Made by a program: the position numbers and the translations under genes. From positions 5,075,001 to 5,139,000 of the forward strand of contig OX637397.1 of assembly GCA_951799425.1 (NCBI GenBank): a stretch of DNA of 64,000 nucleotides, in the 5' to 3' direction. This stretch comes from Ilex aquifolium (lineage: Eukaryota; Streptophyta; Magnoliopsida; Aquifoliales; Aquifoliaceae). Shown piece by piece: positions 46,382 through 58,371 of the stretch (the stretch's first letter is position 1; each line of letters opens with the position of its first letter). The notes below the pieces were generated by a model, which had not been told where the DNA came from, ran no database searches, and saw nothing but the letters and a program-made list of their open reading frames with translations.

Positions 46382-47123
46382 CACACATTTAGGGTTGATA
46401 ATTGGGTCGAACTACTCGTGTTCGGCTTGAACTCGATTCGGATAAGACTCACTTCGAGCTCAGCTTAGGTTTTAAACGAGCCGAACTTAAATAATTTTTT
46501 TGGCTCGTTTAGAAAACGAGCCTAAAAAACTTGACTTGTCTATATATAGAATAGTTAAGTTACTTAGGATCGGCTTATTTTCTAAACAAACTGAATTTGA
46601 ACAATTTTCTAGGCTCGTTTAAAAAAATGAATTCAGCAAACTCGGCTCGAGCTTGCAAAGTTCGATACGATTATCAACCCTACACACACTACAGTACTGA
46701 AAAAGTAATGTTTCGAGATCAAACCTTCACTTTTCATCTAATAAAAACGTGACACGTGCAAAATTTTCTTAGTTTATAATTTTATATCATGTTATTATTT
46801 TTTTAATTAATAACTATTAATGAATAAAACTAAAATCTATAATTATAAATCAATTTTAGTATCATATTGAATTTTTTTTTGACGGTACTGTAGTCATATC
46901 CATGTATGTCTACATACACAATCTCTCTGCAATTAGAAATCTTTGGAATCTACAACATGCACATAACATATCTTTCTTTGTTTTTTCCTAAAAAAAACAT
47001 GGGAAGACTGGAGCAGCAGAAGCAGAGAAAGCAGTGCAAAGAACTCTCTTTGAAGTTGAGGGGAAGTTTCATAGCCATTTCCATGAAAGAGAAAGAGGTT
47101 TGAGTGATGGTAGTATGCTGTAA
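44788..47123 (+). CDS. BHLH92: bHLH transcription factor, bHLH92-like
   Basis: Three exons, 44788-45111, 46034-46330 and 47007-47123, join in phase with GT-AG borders to give 245 aa. The ATG at 44788 (MDQFFQYNTYGG) is the first in-frame ATG; upstream codons open only from TTG. The bHLH domain spans exons 1 and 2. The basic region and helix 1 are RHMMNERLRREKQKRSYLAL with LSMLPLGTK, and helix 2 begins SDKNSIIQMTAKEIEELQRY, followed by a leucine-type coiled coil. The motif NKRMIDFLRRNW before the basic region and the ACT-like C-terminal part (GINSMLEVLKCLKNIGSKT) fit Arabidopsis bHLH92, a nuclear factor linked to osmotic and wound stress. The basic region has the usual His/Glu/Arg DNA contacts (H..NER.RR), so it should bind E-boxes. 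Intron 2 holds a hAT MITE and microsatellites. Confidence 0.87.
45235..45525. other. Decayed hAT-like remnant in bHLH intron 1
   Basis: Phrases such as 'cgagttgagcttgaacgagct' and 'gagccgaactcgagtaattcg' match the sub-terminal sequence of the MITE in intron 2. Terminal repeats and target duplication are no longer recognisable. Confidence 0.5.
46341..46380. repeat. (CT)n-(AT)n compound microsatellite
   Basis: Twelve CT units followed by eight AT units, 10 bp after the exon 2 donor in bHLH intron 2. The pyrimidine tract sits downstream of the donor and so should not act as an acceptor signal. Confidence 0.95.
46390..46682. mobile_element. hAT MITE, 293 bp, in bHLH intron 2
   Basis: A perfect 13-bp terminal inverted repeat, TAGGGTTGATAAT...ATTATCAACCCTA. 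Flanking 8-mers 'cacacatt' (46382-46389) and 'cacacact' (46683-46690) differ by one base, as expected for an aged hAT target duplication. No coding capacity. Confidence 0.85.
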
Positions 47124-47276
47124 ATTATACTTAAAAATGAAGTAGCATGGAAAGTCCACTAGGCAATGACTTTCTTTTTTTTATAGCCATTTCCATGCTG
47201 CCTCTATGTCTCTTGTTGAGAGTGTGTCATGCTATCTATTACAGTGCTACAAGATTCACAATCACGACCAATATAG

Positions 47277-47465
47277 TCACGTGTAAAGCATACCATAGAC
47301 CGTGAGGACCTTTATACCAATTTGTAAGACTAGCAAGAGGCCGACAATGAGTATTTCGTACTCAGCTTCATTGTTTAAAGAGTCTTTCAATACCGTAAAG
47401 GAGAAATATATAACGTCTTTACTCATAGTTATATGTTCGCCTATAGGTTTTAAAGATAATTGCAA
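47277..47465 (-). mobile_element. Ty3/gypsy RNase H fragment
   Basis: The minus strand reads SLNNEAEYEILIVGLLLVLQ followed by IGIKVLTVYG, the conserved core of plant gypsy RNase H (NNEAEYEAL type). It is a short isolated fossil downstream of the bHLH gene with no LTR in view. Confidence 0.7.
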
Positions 47466-48125
47466 TAGCCCACGGGCGCCTGATTCTATCTTTCATCGTC
47501 TTTAGACAAATTTATTATGAGACTACTTGGCTCCTCAAGTTACCCTTCCAATTCTGGGTAGCCATTCTGCCACAAGGTGCTGCAAGCTTCTTTGGTAGAA
47601 TCTGACGCCGAATGAGAAGTTATCATGGCAGGCCTCTCTCTCATCCTCTATGCAAACTCTCCTTCATGAAATGGATAAGAGTGCTATGGCAAACACGTGC
47701 ACAAACAAGGTTGCTGAAAGTCTAAACTGATGATCATGGAAGTCAATAAGCACATAAGAGCAAACAAGATGGGGAGAAGATCACAGGAAGGCATCAAATC
47801 ATATTTAAGAAGCAAGAATGGGTATAAGGAGATTGTGGAACCATGTTGGCCCTGACTCACAACTCAAATTTTTGAAAGCAAAAATGTTTACTGCAGTCAC
47901 AAAATTTATCAAACCATTCAAGTTCCAGTCATCAGGTATCACCTCTTTAATCTAAAGACCACTTAAAATCGAACTGCATAAAAATGTACTAGGCAAAAAA
48001 CGACTCTTAGAAGTTCAAAAAACATAGATGATGATGCTCTGTCCCATGCATCTTCTGCAGTTCGCGTGGCTCACAGGTGGAACCAAAAACAAACTACTAT
48101 TGTATATAGATTGCTGGCAGAAGCT
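47466..48125. other. Spacer between bHLH92-like and RPS15
   Basis: No gene is recognised. The part next to the RNase H fragment may be further decayed retroelement sequence. The last 150 bp or so would hold the RPS15 3' UTR. Confidence 0.45.
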
Positions 48126-50718
48126 TCACTTGAGAGGAATGAACCTGGACGAGTGGGTGGCACCAATACCAGGTCGTCCATGCTTCACTGGCTTGTACGA
48201 GATAGAGAACTCAGCAAGATAATGACCAATCATTTCAGGCTTGATCTCAATGGAATTGAAGGTTTTTCCGTTGTACACCCCAATGACACTTCCGATCATC
48301 TCAGGTACTATTATCATATTGCGCAGGTGAGTTTTGACAAGTTCGGGCTTCTCACCATGTGGGGCCTCCAGTTTCTGCTCCAAAACATCAAAAAAAAAAA
48401 AAGCATTACTCGAGGCTTGCACGTGACAAAAAAGTCAAGTGTATAAATAAGCAGGGTCGCAAAATATTCTAGCAGAAGATCAAAAGATTATAACAAGTTT
48501 ACGATTTTTACTTTCCGACACGAAGGTCATCTTGACTGAAAAACACCAAAGAAAACCAGGAAAGCAAATATCAAGTGAATATATAGCTCGATAGGTTTTG
48601 CAAGGATAACAATGACGCCCCAATTAAAAGCATAATGAAAGCATAGCATCGATGAATTCAAAAAAGACTTAACTGCCTGTTTTCAAATTATTAAGTGTTT
48701 CAGAACATATGCACTATAATATTACAAGATCTGCAATTAGCAAACAAGTAGACATGAACAACTATCGCAAGAACTAATAAATGTCAGCAAAAAAAATTGA
48801 TGAAATGCCAGCCCAAACCTAATGCTTTAAATCCTAAAATTTGACACAATATAAAAACCTTCAGAATGTCAGTAGTCAGTAGATGCTTAAGTACAAGAAA
48901 AACAATTTGATTCACCGACTGCTCAGTCACCAAAAAGCCATCTAAATAAGCCACAAAACAAGGGTTCAAACTCTCATAAGGTGGGCTTAAGAATTATCTA
49001 CAAAGTAGAAAAAGCATTGTGCTTTTGTCTTGAATTTCTTCGTCATAATCCATTATTAATTCATAGCAGAGATTTCAGAAAACAAATTAAAATAATCATT
49101 AGCTCCTTCGAAGAAATAAAAAATTTGAGTTTCAATGAAGTGCAAGCTCAAAACAAATAATATGATGGGATTTCATTTGAAAACAAATGGTAAAAGTAGC
49201 AGTAATAACTTTGTTCATTAGCATCACAGCTGACGCAAAAGATAATACAGAGAGATAAATATGTGGATCTCATGCTAATATGATTTAAAAAGTATTCCTT
49301 ATCAATGCTACTTTTCACAAGGAATATAACTTAAAAGTTTATTTTCTAAAGAGAGCAAACTGTAGCTTAAGGTAAAGTCAAAAAATTGCAATAGCAACAT
49401 GTTGTACATTCCACTATAGCAACCAAAACAAAACTATTTTAAAGATAAAAATTATGTATATTATTAACTCTTGAAACGCCAACTAAAATCCTACAGATTT
49501 ATGTAACATATATTGTTTACAGAATGAAGATTTGTTTTCAGCTCATAAAAACATGATTTGTAGACACTGACCAAATAAATGATAAAATTAAAAAAATAAA
49601 GAAGCACCCTGAGACCTTTTCAACAGGTTTAAACCACAATGAATATGAAAAATGCAGTTAAACCCACAATGACCATGATTGAAAATCTAAGAAGAATTGC
49701 ACCGTCAGTTCAAAGGTCCAATTAGTAGAAATTTTATATGTTGTCCCTTGTATACATAAGCTTTCTATCTTCTCATAACCACCAGATGACAAACCATTAC
49801 AAAACCACAAACAAAATACATCAATTAGGTCAACTGAAAAGCTCCCACAAAAAACACATGGAATACCATAAACTATTATCTTCTCACAACAAACACAGGA
49901 AACATAGACCAGTACCACACATCACACACAAATCAAGCCAAACAAGCCCATTAGCCTAGAATCAATTTGCAACATTTTTCTACATTGTCTTCTATAATCT
50001 ACATCATGTTATTCTCTGATGATTACTACATTATGCATTAATATTTCAACTCATTTTCCCAAAATTTCTCACCCTCATACATATATCATTTTCTTCAGAT
50101 TTTTCTAACATCTCTTTTCTTTTACAAAAGAAAATGCAATAACATTTCACATAATTTCTTCATACCATTTGTATCAAAATGCATCACAATTATATACAAC
50201 AATCCAATTAAAGGCAACCCAAAAAGCCAATACAAACCCCAACACACATGAGAGCCCAAAATTACCGTATTTAACCACAAACAAAACTAAAATGGAAGTA
50301 AAACGACACAAATCATAGAAAATACATACCGCCTTGCGCAGCTTCTTTATCAAAGCCATTGGCTTTCTCTTCAGACCTCTCTGAAACCTACAATTTCATC
50401 AACACCACAAACATAAAAAAAAACCCTCAGTAAATAAACACACAGAGCTACATATAAAGTGATACCTATATTACCTTCTACGAGGTCGGGCACCGAAGAG
50501 CTTGACGAGCTCCTCGGTGGATATGTCAAGAAGAGCTTCGAGATCAACTCCTCGAAAGCTGAACTTCTTGAACGTTCTCTTCTTCGGCTGTCCTGTGGCC
50601 ACATCTGTCTCTACGTCCGCCTATAACAGACAAAGAGAGAACACAGAATTATATATATACCCCTATAATCTACAGAGAGATTGTGTTTCAGAGAGGATTG
50701 AGGATGTGAACTCACCAT
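48126..50718 (-). CDS. RPS15: Cytosolic ribosomal protein S15 (uS19)
   Basis: Four exons on the minus strand: the ATG alone at 50718-50716, then 50620-50475, 50387-50330 and 48374-48126, all with GT-AG borders and matching phases, giving 151 aa. Sequence in order: [52 protein letters not shown], then [50 protein letters not shown] and [16 protein letters not shown]. It is a small-subunit head protein that contacts 18S rRNA and the A-site tRNA region. The length equals the family norm and all conserved blocks are present. The first intron directly after the start codon is typical of plant ribosomal protein genes. The third intron is unusually long (about 1.95 kb) but holds no element I recognise. 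Confidence 0.95.
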
Positions 50719-50739
50719 GATTGTGGAGATGGAAATCAG

Positions 50740-50787
50740 AAACCCTAATCCGCAGGAGCTGAGGATATAAGTAGCGGCTAGGGTTTT
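50740..50787 (-). promoter_or_regulatory. Telo-box motifs near the RPS15 transcription start
   Basis: 'aaaccctaa' (50740-50748) and the inverse 'ctagggtttt' (50778-50787) lie 22 to 70 bp upstream of the ATG. The telo-box AAACCCTAA is a known element of plant ribosomal-protein and translation-factor promoters, where it acts with other elements to raise expression in dividing cells. Function here is inferred from motif and position. Confidence 0.7.
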
Positions 50788-50906
50788 GGGGAAGATGAAA
50801 AGTGATTAGATCTATGAACTATATATGGTAGGGAAACACCGAAATGTTGCAAAAGAGGGCTTGTACTTCTAGCAAATTAATGGGGGAGTCTCTGCATATA
50901 TTTTTT

Positions 50907-51291
50907 AGGGTTAATTACACCCGGGTGCCGAATGTATGTATTCTGTGACATTTTGATCCCCAACCTATCAATTATATCATATTAATCCCTGATATTTGCA
51001 ATTTAATTTTCAATGATCCCCTAGCGTCATCATGAATTCTGATAGTTTTTGGCCATGTGTGTTGATCACATGTCTTACTGTGGAGGGCTTATCAGTCAAA
51101 TCAATTTACCTCCATAGTAAGAGATGTGATCAACATATGACCAAAAGCCATCATAATTCATAAGGCGTTATGGGTGAGAAACATTTAAAATCAAATTGTA
51201 AATATCAGAGATTAATATGATGTAATTGATAAATTGATGACCAAAATGACATAGAATACATACATGGGGGACTACGGGTGTAATTAACCCT
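50907..51291. mobile_element. Foldback MITE, 385 bp, upstream of RPS15
   Basis: Begins 'agggttaattacacccg' and ends 'cgggtgtaattaaccct'. The two arms pair over nearly the whole length (about 180 bp each) around a short loop near 51080-51105. The 7-mer 'atttttt' flanks both sides (50900-50906 and 51292-51298). No coding capacity. It lies about 190 bp upstream of the RPS15 ATG. Confidence 0.85.
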
Positions 51292-51298
51292 ATTTTTT

Positions 51299-52231
51299 AT
51301 TTAATACAGAAAGGACTATTCTTCATTGTTGTGAGCCATCTAATTTTCTAGAATTACTAAAAGGGCGAATGATATTTTTATATCCAAAAGGCCTTTTAAA
51401 TTCTTAACTTGTGCCTTACAAAATTAAAATTGTTATATTGTACTCTCAATTAAAATTTTATTCAAAATACTAAAAATAGAGTAATGTAACACGTAATGGA
51501 GTACAAAAATAAAAATATAAAAACTGAAACAAAAAACAATTATCGGACAAAGGAAATAGAAGTGTGATATTGGATCACATTACTATCTTTTTGTCTAACC
51601 GATGGTGTAATCTAAATTATGATCTTCCAATGTGTTGAAATTTGAAAATTTTCAAAATATAAAGTATTATTTACCTTTATAAAAAAAATTATGCCTGAGT
51701 GGCCACGGGCCGGGCTTCGATATCAAAAATTTTTAAGACTGGGCTAGGCAAACCTAGTATTGGGCCCAAAAACATCACACCAAGTAAAAATTGGGGCAAT
51801 ACTTGATTAGTGCTTGACAATGACTTGAATGTCACAAGTTCGACTTATGAGAATAGTCGGTTAGTATAGAGTAAGATTGGATCATTCCTATCTGTAGTGA
51901 GAAAAGTCACGTGTACTTAGAATGCCAATTATATGCGAAAAAAATAACGAAATGAACAAGATTTTACTTAAAACATTTCGCCATTAATATGAACAGTTCT
52001 ATGTCTAAATCCTTCAGCATTGAATAAAGGATAAATCCTTGGACTCTTCAGCTGTGCTAAAAAAAACAACTCCACATTGATGCTGAGCAAAGGTTTCATT
52101 TTTTTTTTTTTTTTTTCATTTTTCGTCTTGGGAGATTCAATCTCAAACTGGACCGGAACGAGTGAGTCTCTTCGAGGCTACCCGACCCACCCGGGCTGGG
52201 CCTTGGTGAGCAAATGTTGCAGTTCAGGGTC
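51299..52231. other. Spacer and 3' flank of the P-loop kinase gene
   Basis: No gene is seen. A T18 tract at about 52098-52118 is followed by 'gggagattcaatctcaaac' and 'gacccacccgggctgggcc', which may be a decayed retroposon, but Pol III boxes are not convincing. Confidence 0.45.
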
Positions 52232-55200
52232 TTACCCTGTTATAGTAATAGGATTTTCAGTTTTCTCAATGGCAGTCTTTAGCTCCAGTTGAAGGCTTGC
52301 TCTTGTTGGTAACATAACCATGTCATTCCAAACTGAACCAGGCTGGAATATGAGTTCTGGCTCCTTGTAGAGCTCATATATGGACTCTGCTTCATCGTTC
52401 AAACTGCTTACCATAGTCAAACACTTGATTTCATCTGGATCAATGAGCAGCTTGTGGTCTCCATCTTTCCATGCTATCAACTGCATTCAAACAAAACCGG
52501 TCAGCCAATCACATAATTACAGACTCCTACTTTTCTCTGTACTCGTGGTTATAATGTAAATTCTGAACATGTACAATAACCCACGAATTACGTGCATAGG
52601 ATTAACTAGATTTGAAAATTGCAATCATGAGGTTACTGCTGTATTATAACTATGTACTAACTACCAAGAAGCAATGATCATGCGACCAAATCCTAAATGA
52701 TAATACTATGCATCACATAAATATAGCCGATAAAAAAAAAAAAAGATTAAGTGTACCCTTGGTGGGCTCCCAACAGCATTGGTGCAATAAAGCCTTGCAT
52801 GATCAACAAGTTGACAGTATGTTGGGAATGCCGTTGCAAATCTCTTATGGGATTTCAACTGTGACTTCACCCTCACAGCTCTTCCCACATCTATAGCTCT
52901 CCTGCATGGATAAAGAATATAAACTACTTATTCACCATGATAAAGTAATCTAGACTTTGAGATAGAAATCAGAGAGCATGAAATTTTTAAGATTGATAAT
53001 GAGTCGTATTGTATCGTGTCCAAGTCATGTTGTGTGAAAAATTACTCAATCCATGCCGAACCTATTTATAGTAATCAGATTCTTCTCCCTGCCAACCAAC
53101 AAACTTATTCTCATAATGATAACAGTCAACTAATTGATAAGACCTGTTCAAAAAAAAAAAGCTAATTGATAACAGTTTCAAAACTATTTTCCAAAAGTAT
53201 AAAAAATAGAAAGACAAAAAAACCAAAGGTAGCTGCCATGTGACATTGATTTCTAAAGTGCACGTGACATCACTATCCAATAATAAAGTTACACATGTGT
53301 AGCTAACAATTACCACCTGTTTATGAAAATGAACATGTTGTGTTAAAATTCACAACTATTGCATGTGGTGATTTTTTACTGCATACATGGTATTTTGTTA
53401 TTGGACGGTAATGTGTTTTTGACAAGTTAATATCACCGTTATATTAAACATTTACTCAACATAACAACCGTTGTCCCCCCGATGACCGACATGGGTTCAA
53501 TTCTCACTGTAGCTTTACAGCCGCCTCTTATTCCTCCCTTAGATATAGAGTAATATTTTGTAATTTATTTTGCTCATGAAAAAAAAAATGAAAAGAGAAA
53601 ATCGATTATAAAGTATGTGCTCAACATACCTAATACCTCTAACAACGGCTAGATAAACGTCGCAAACAACCCCAACCAACTCTATTCTGTATGGCTTCCT
53701 CTCAGCTTCTTCTTCTTCTTCTTCTATCTGTTCCCAGTAATTTTCAGTAATGGCACCGTTGTCTTCAACCTTGTAGCCAACTCCCATGCGGTAGCGATGT
53801 TTGTGAACATTTCGAGCCATGTCAATCGTCTGCTCAACAAAAGGCACCCATGATAGGGTGCCGTCCATGATCACATCCCGCCCTTCATTGAGTGCTGTTA
53901 CTAGGAGTGATGATGCAGCATCTGTGGATGATTGGTGCACCTATTTCAAGTAAGAAATTATATGTTCAAGTCAGATTATTGCATCTTGGGAAAACTCAAA
54001 GGTACCAAGTTTGGTACCTTCCATGAAATTAAAAATTTATGATCAAACTGGTCAAATTATAACTCAAACAAGTCAATTTTTTAGATTAATCTCAACAATT
54101 TAGAATCAATCTTAAATGACCCCCATTGATTCGAAACTCATGCAATTTGAGTAATAGCTTGGCTCATTAGGTTGTAAACTTCGCACCAGAAATTAGACTT
54201 TTCCTTGCATATATCTTATCTCAAATGGAACCTTCATGGTTGCATGATTGTATGTATCCAGTTGGGCTACATTACAAACATTAGATCACCTAGATGCCCT
54301 AATTTAATAATTTATGTGTATATCATCAAAAGACAGACTCCATCAAAAATATTTCATTGATTTGTTCAGTAGACAAATTAGTACAGGGCAACTCAAATTT
54401 AGATTCAGCCCAAATCAGTTGCGAAGTGAAAATTTTGTGTACTGCTGCATCACCATGAGAACTGTGTGATACAACTGAATCCTTAGAGCATCTCATTCTC
54501 ACAGTGTATCTGATTGGGACCGAAATGCACCATCTAATTTTTGACTCAAATTGAGAGAATCGGAACCCCGTAACTGACTGTCCCAAGCTATAATGCTATG
54601 GAAAAATGGTACCCAGGTATCGAAGTCTTATGTCAAGAATGATGTGTCCTAACTCATGCAGCCATGTGTTTGCATAAATGTGTGTTGTATTTTACAAAGA
54701 AATGTTACCAGTTCAGCAGTTTGAAGCATGTCATGATGATGACCCCTAGATTTAAGGGCTTTGTAAATGACATCCGTTTCCTTGAAAGCATCTGCCTCTA
54801 CCACCACCGCGTTCGCTGCTGCTCCGGACCAGAATGATCTGCAAAATTCCCCACATATCACATTGTCTCTAACATTATATTTTTGTAATATAATTTATTC
54901 TAATACCAGATTCTTCAATTCTCTTAACATAAGATCGCTCATCTTTGCATTACTAGTATACTCAATTGCAATCAATCTCACTTAAAATCATGACAACTTC
55001 TCTTATATTAATAAACAACCCATTTCAATAGAATTAGTTCCACTCGAACCCGTGATAGACAATCTTACATTCAGAATTTCAATCCGTTTTTGTTTTCAGA
55101 AACTTCGTTTTTTCCAAGTTACTGGATAGTCTTGACAATGTTTAATGCAGTGCACCATAAGTGTTCGTGAAAATGCATGAATGAAATCTAGTTTTGTTTA

Positions 55201-55456
55201 CAATTAAGGAGTGAAAAGTTGGTAGTTATACTCTTTGAAGATGTCTTTGAGGACAGTGCTCTTGCCAGCTCCCATTCCACCACCCATGAGGAGGAGCACC
55301 GGACTCCTCTCACTATGGGCCACCGGCACCATCACGTCCGTACATTGAGAATCCCCGTTTGCCACCGTGCCGCCAATTACTCTCATCTCCTCCACCAACG
55401 TAGAGAACTTCCTTGTCACTTTGAGGTCCTTTGTCACCCTATCAAATCTCTGTTTC
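52232..55456 (-). CDS. P-loop kinase, plant zeta-toxin-domain family (5' end not found)
   Basis: Five minus-strand exons join in phase: 55456-55232, 54838-54709, 53940-53630, 52901-52757 and 52480-52232, about 353 aa. The first exon seen holds the Walker A motif (GGGMGAGKSTVLKDIF). Exon 2 has SFWSGAAANAVVVEADAFKE, exon 3 has a Walker B-like EGRDVIMDGTLSW, exon 4 RAIDVGRAVRVKSQ with a basic tract, and exon 5 ends NPITITG. This matches plant P-loop NTPases annotated with a zeta-toxin kinase fold (Arabidopsis At1g06750 type), a housekeeping family whose substrate is not established; there is no antitoxin partner. The exon at 55456 starts in mid-codon after an acceptor (ttggcag|gaaac), so at least one upstream exon is needed. 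None is recognisable before the transposons at 55992-58372. Confidence 0.8.
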
Positions 55457-55499
55457 CTGCCAATCCAATCCATGAACAAGCAAGAAAAAAAAATCAGCA

Positions 55500-55991
55500 T
55501 CTTTGTATAGGATGGTAATTAGGGTCACCGTGTAATTTGTTATGTACATGCTCTACTATCGTGTCGTGTCGTGTTTATACTAACCGATGAAACCGAAATT
55601 CCAAGACTATAACTTTTTCTTTGAAGCAAATCTATCAAACATAGGTGTTCTATAAATTAATTGATCAATATCCCAACAAAATCAAGTCAAAACACATTGA
55701 ATTTTCTATCAATATTAACACAACACTCGATCAAACATGAAAAAATAAAATCAGACATAGCTTTGTGTAATACCAATTGAACACATCTGTCGTATAAAAA
55801 TCGAGTTATTAGTGATTGGCCAATAGGCTCGGACCTACTGACTAATCACATAATCTCTAATGAGGCTATATGGGTTCAACAATGGTATGTTGGTATGTAA
55901 AAATGATTTTTAGGCAATATTCCTCCATTTTTCGTCTAATCAAAATATGACATGTGTAATTTATTTTTATTTTGTTATTTATCAATACTTC
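55500..55991. other. Probable intron sequence
   Basis: AT-rich, with no exon recognised on either strand. A short 'tcgtgtcgtgtcgtg' repeat lies at about 55559-55573. If the P-loop gene has its first exon further right, this is intron. Confidence 0.4.
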
Positions 55992-56592
55992 TGATGGGCC
56001 AAGTCCAAGGGCCCAACTCATGTTATGAGCTCAGTCTGAATTAATAGCCCAACTCCAAGAGATCCAGCAAGTCCAGCCCAAAATGGTCCACGCCCAGTCA
56101 AACTCATCAGGTTTGAGGAGCTATATCAAGGGAGCATGCAGAGTCATCCAAGAGCCTTATTCACGCCGCCTTGGAAAGAATCAACCTCCACGTCATCCTT
56201 TTGACCGAATCTAATGGAGAGCACCGTAACTGCCTCATCTGTTGAGGAGAGGGCGTCAACTCCACCAGATTAGTCACTTAGTTTCTAATAACTCGTCCCA
56301 ATCTGTTATGAAGCGACTATAAATTGTAAGCCCCGCCAACACTTGGGAGGCAGATCACACTCAGTCGAGCACAACTCTCCTATCTCTCTTAGCTTGTAAT
56401 TCCCTTCTCTCCCAACACACTTGAAGTAATAAAATACCCCGGCGACCCTAACTATTCAAAGTGGACGTAGGTCATGTTGACCGAACCACTATAAATCCTT
56501 GTCTTGCTTTTGTCTCCATCTCTCACTACTTTACTACTGCATTTATTACTGTTAACTTGACAGGTGGTGTCCAACTAATTTGTGCATCATCA
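55992..56592 (+). mobile_element. Solo LTR, 601 bp
   Basis: Begins TGATGGGCCAAGTCC, ends GCATCATCA, with the 5-bp target duplication 'acttc' at 55987-55991 and 56593-56597. Internal promoter-like 'ctataaatt' is near 56318 and a polyadenylation-type 'aataaa' at 56428-56433, in plus orientation. No coding interior remains. It is a different family from the solo LTR at 17822 despite the same target duplication. Confidence 0.8.
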
Positions 56593-57031
56593 ACTTCATC
56601 ATTTTTTCAAACAGTAAGTAGAAAATCATACGAACCAAAATCTAATACTGTTCATCAATTTTGTTAACTGCACCTAGCTTTATGCAGCTAAAATTTTTTA
56701 TCTCCCTATCGAAATAGATGGTGATACCACTAGGGTTTATGCTCTTGGTGACCAATTGATTAGTAATTTTACTTTTTTTTTTATAAGTAATATGGATATA
56801 TAGATAGGTCACTCTACATATCGGTCAGAGAGTATTGTCATTCAGAGTACCACACAGCTATTTACCACTGCACTTACGTCGAAGTCAAAACTAACGTCCT
56901 ACTACGTGCTGTGCGCGTTGAACAATAGGTTTAACCCAAACAAACTGTCGTAATTATGTAAACTCGAACTCAAACACTAAATACATGACCATTTTGGAAA
57001 GTGACAATTGTCATTTATTCGAACATATTCC

Positions 57032-57954
57032 CAGGGCTGGCCCAACCCTTAGGCAACTAAGTTGCTTGCCTAGGGCCCCAAATTTTAGAGGGCCCCCATA
57101 ATATTTATCTCTTTAGTGTAGTAGGCCTAAATTTTTATTTTATATTTTATATTTTAGATATGATTAAAATTTTTAGGGCCCAAATTTATTTAGTTCAAAT
57201 CAATATCTAATTTTATTAGGTCCAAATTACTCTCTACTTGATTAAGCCCAAATTTTATAGGCCTCCATAAAATTTACCACTTTAGTATAATAGTCCTTTT
57301 TATTTTTATTTTTTGTATTTTAGATATGATTCAAATTTTTAGGACTCAAATTTTAATAGTTCAAATCAATATCTAATTTTTTTTGGGTCCAAAATTACTC
57401 CTTCGTGTGGGCTTTGATTTAAATTTTTCTAAATATTTTGGGTGTGTTCATAGTTATATTTCACTCACTCACATGGAAAATTTATATTCATTATTTCTTG
57501 TGGTGAAAATCTATAAAATTGGTTCATTTTTTTGTCTTAATATAAATTTTCAGTTCAAATAATTTATACTTAAATTGTCTATGTTATTAAAGTTTTATAC
57601 TTCATGCGTGCACATTGTTCATGGATAAAGAATGATTCTTTGTTATCTTAAAATTATTCTTTGCTCACATATTCTATTATTAAATTATTTGTTGAAAACT
57701 TAAATTAATAAAATTTTATTTACAATCAACTAAGAGTGAATGAATTAACAATATTATCTATTAAAAAAATTATTGTCAAAACTTGAGTATAAAAACTTGA
57801 TCAATATTTTAAATTTTTTAAAAAATAAAAAATAATTTTTTAAAACATAAATAAATTATAATAATTAAAAATAAAATATATCAATAGACAAAATATTAAT
57901 AGGGTCTCATATGAAAATTTTGTCTAGGGCCCACTTGACCTTGGGCCGCCCCTG
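57032..57954. mobile_element. Non-autonomous hAT element, 923 bp
   Basis: Ends CAGGGCTGGCCCAA and TTGGGCCGCCCCTG, with the perfect 8-bp target duplication 'catattcc' at 57024-57031 and 57955-57962. The interior is AT-rich, with a tandem duplication of about 170 bp (about 57077-57246 and 57247-57405, each containing 'ttagatatgatt' and 'gttcaaatcaatatctaatt'). No transposase is present. Confidence 0.9.
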
Positions 57955-57962
57955 CATATTCC

Positions 57963-58371
57963 CAATGGTCCCAAAGGATGACATTTGATTTTTTGGACCA
58001 ATTTACATGTCCCTTTCTAGTCTTCAAAGATAGACATATAAAACCAACAAAGATGAGGTCCAAGATAAGGTTGGGCATATCTTATTCTTCCAATAGGTGT
58101 CCTATTCGGGTAGATAAATTACATTTTGATCCCTTCAAATATAATTTTAATTTTACTTTATTATGTTAATTATTGAGTTTTTCACATTACCCCTCAACAA
58201 CTTGAATTGATTTTCACATTACCCCAAAATCAGACGTTCTAACGTATTTTGGATTGAAAATGCTTAAATGTGTGGTATAATGCTTATAATTGAATTAGTG
58301 TAAATTCAATAATTGTAGTTAAGGGTAAAATGTAAAAAATATAATAATTAAGATGAAAATTTTAAACCGAT
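57963..58371. other. Spacer between the hAT element and the gypsy LTR
   Basis: No gene is seen. AT-rich sequence with pentamer-like phrases ('cacattacccc') repeated at about 58182-58225. Confidence 0.45.

Noticed and set aside
47028-47103. Last bHLH exon read in the frame starting MGRLEQQKQRKQ
   Set aside because: The frame giving TGAAEAEKAVQRTLFEVEG joins exon 2 in phase and matches the family C-terminus. The other frame does not.
52232-55456. A bacterial-type toxin-antitoxin system because of the zeta-toxin-like fold
   Set aside because: The gene has plant introns, a conserved plant family layout and no antitoxin partner. It is a host P-loop kinase.
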